From: Anaerolineales bacterium UBA1429
Lineage (GTDB): Bacteria; Chloroflexota; Anaerolineae; UBA1429
NCBI GenBank assembly: GCA_002329325.1
Contig: DCTX01000044.1
Span: forward strand, 56,744-69,571
Direction of reading: 5' to 3'
DNA length: 12,828 nucleotides
Shown: in pieces, positions 12,477-12,828 of the stretch
Numbering within the stretch: the first letter of the stretch is position 1
Layout: each line of letters begins with the position of its first letter
The notes under the pieces: model-generated
Told to the model about the DNA's origin: nothing
The model's database searches: none
Seen by the model: only the letters and a program-made list of their open reading frames with translations
Program-made: the position numbers and the translations under genes

Positions 12477-12828
12477 CTACGGGTTCAACTGGATGATGGC
12501 GCCCTTGATGGTCAGGTCGGCGCCCGCCTCGATCTGCATGCTGGCCCCGGCTTTGAGGGTCAGGCTCTGGCTGGCCTCGATCTCGAGCTGGCCATTGCTC
12601 TGGATGCTGATGGAGCGGGCGTTGTCGTCGATGACGATGGTGGCGCCCCCCTGGGAAGCGATCTCGATCTTGGCGTCGTCATCGTGCAGGGTCAGCCGGT
12701 GGCCGCCCGCCGTGTCGATCTGAATGTAGGCCGGGTTCTCCTCGGCCAGGGTGATCTTGTGCCCCACCCGGGTGACCAGCAGGCGCTGCACGACCTTGCC
12801 GCCCGAGACGACGGTGTTGGCGTCGGCG
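12477..12828 (-). CDS. VgrG/gpV-like spike protein, C-terminal part
   Basis: The frame is open to the right edge, so only about the last 116 residues are present. The visible part begins ADANTVVSGGKVVQRLLVTR and continues with GHKITLAEENPAYIQID and HRLTLHDDDAKIEIASQGG. It ends in alternating polar/hydrophobic strands (SISIQSNGQLEIEASQSLTL, MQIEAGADLTIKGAIIQLNP). This is the usual C-terminus of Afp8/VgrG-type or baseplate assembly V spike proteins, where repeated beta strands build the needle that carries the PAAR tip. The GTG at 12791 is internal, not a start, because coding sequence typical of the family continues upstream of it. No C-terminal effector domain follows the needle. Confidence 0.9.
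   Translation of the reverse strand, partial: ADANTVVSGGKVVQRLLVTRVGHKITLAEENPAYIQIDTAGGHRLTLHDDDAKIEIASQGGATIVIDDNARSISIQSNGQLEIEASQSLTLKAGASMQIEAGADLTIKGAIIQLNP

Noticed and set aside
8662..12828. Interpretation as an ordinary myophage prophage
   Set aside because: The J-like and tail proteins belong to the eCIS-type families, the gene order follows the antifeeding prophage, and an FHA domain plus a kinase are not phage-typical. No integrase, capsid or lysis gene is visible. It cannot be fully excluded without the sequence to the right.
1..12828. CRISPR arrays, tRNA or rRNA genes, insertion sequences
   Set aside because: No spaced palindromic repeat array, no tRNA-like cloverleaf with TTCGA-type arm that I could support, and no transposase or terminal inverted repeats were seen.

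Overview
The window is strongly GC-rich and gene-dense, with short gaps and frequent stop/start overlaps. A large FHA-containing Ser/Thr kinase with a Thr-Pro (TPTATPT-type) low-complexity stalk, NEW3-like beta domains and a PLAT-like module, beside a lar operon and a PadR/DUF5320 pair, suggests a Chloroflexota bacterium, perhaps Anaerolineae. This is an inference from domain style; there is no rRNA or other marker here to prove it.

Left part (1-1603, minus strand): a PadR-type regulator with a Cys/His-rich N-terminus, a very His/Cys-rich DUF5320-like small protein overlapping it by ATGA, and then the N-terminal 204 residues of an ABC exporter half-transporter running off the left edge. A consensus-like promoter (TTGACA, 17 bp, TATATA) and an imperfect palindrome over its -10 lie directly before padR, so autorepression is likely. 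Positions 1523-1955 hold no convincing protein gene, but contain the padR promoter, three direct repeats, hairpins and a weak forward promoter.

Middle (1956-5665, plus strand): an 18-codon leader ORF with a good ribosome site stops one base before an ECF sigma factor gene. That sigma factor is fused in frame to a helical middle region and a C-terminal VOC (glyoxalase-fold) domain. After a 301-bp gap with hairpins and a strong promoter comes a tightly overlapping operon for the nickel-pincer nucleotide cofactor: larE, larB and only the C-terminal half of larC. It ends at a 13-bp perfect hairpin shared with the convergent kinase gene.

Right part (12828 down to 5675, minus strand): a single-direction contractile-injection-system baseplate operon. 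In transcription order: the C-terminus of a VgrG/gpV-like spike, a PAAR tip, a gp25-like baseplate wedge protein, a baseplate-J-like protein (TIGR02243/Afp11 type) and a tail protein (TIGR02242/Afp12 type) with an N-terminal FHA domain. Seventeen bases further on is a 989-residue transmembrane Ser/Thr kinase with its own FHA domain. No gap in this run exceeds 20 bp, so the kinase is probably co-transcribed with the injection machine.

Main hypothesis: the membrane kinase and the FHA-tagged baseplate protein form a phosphothreonine-dependent switch or anchor for the injection system, analogous to PpkA/Fha control of some type VI secretion systems. A second oddity is the kinase C-terminus, where the two halves of a PLAT domain appear in swapped order.
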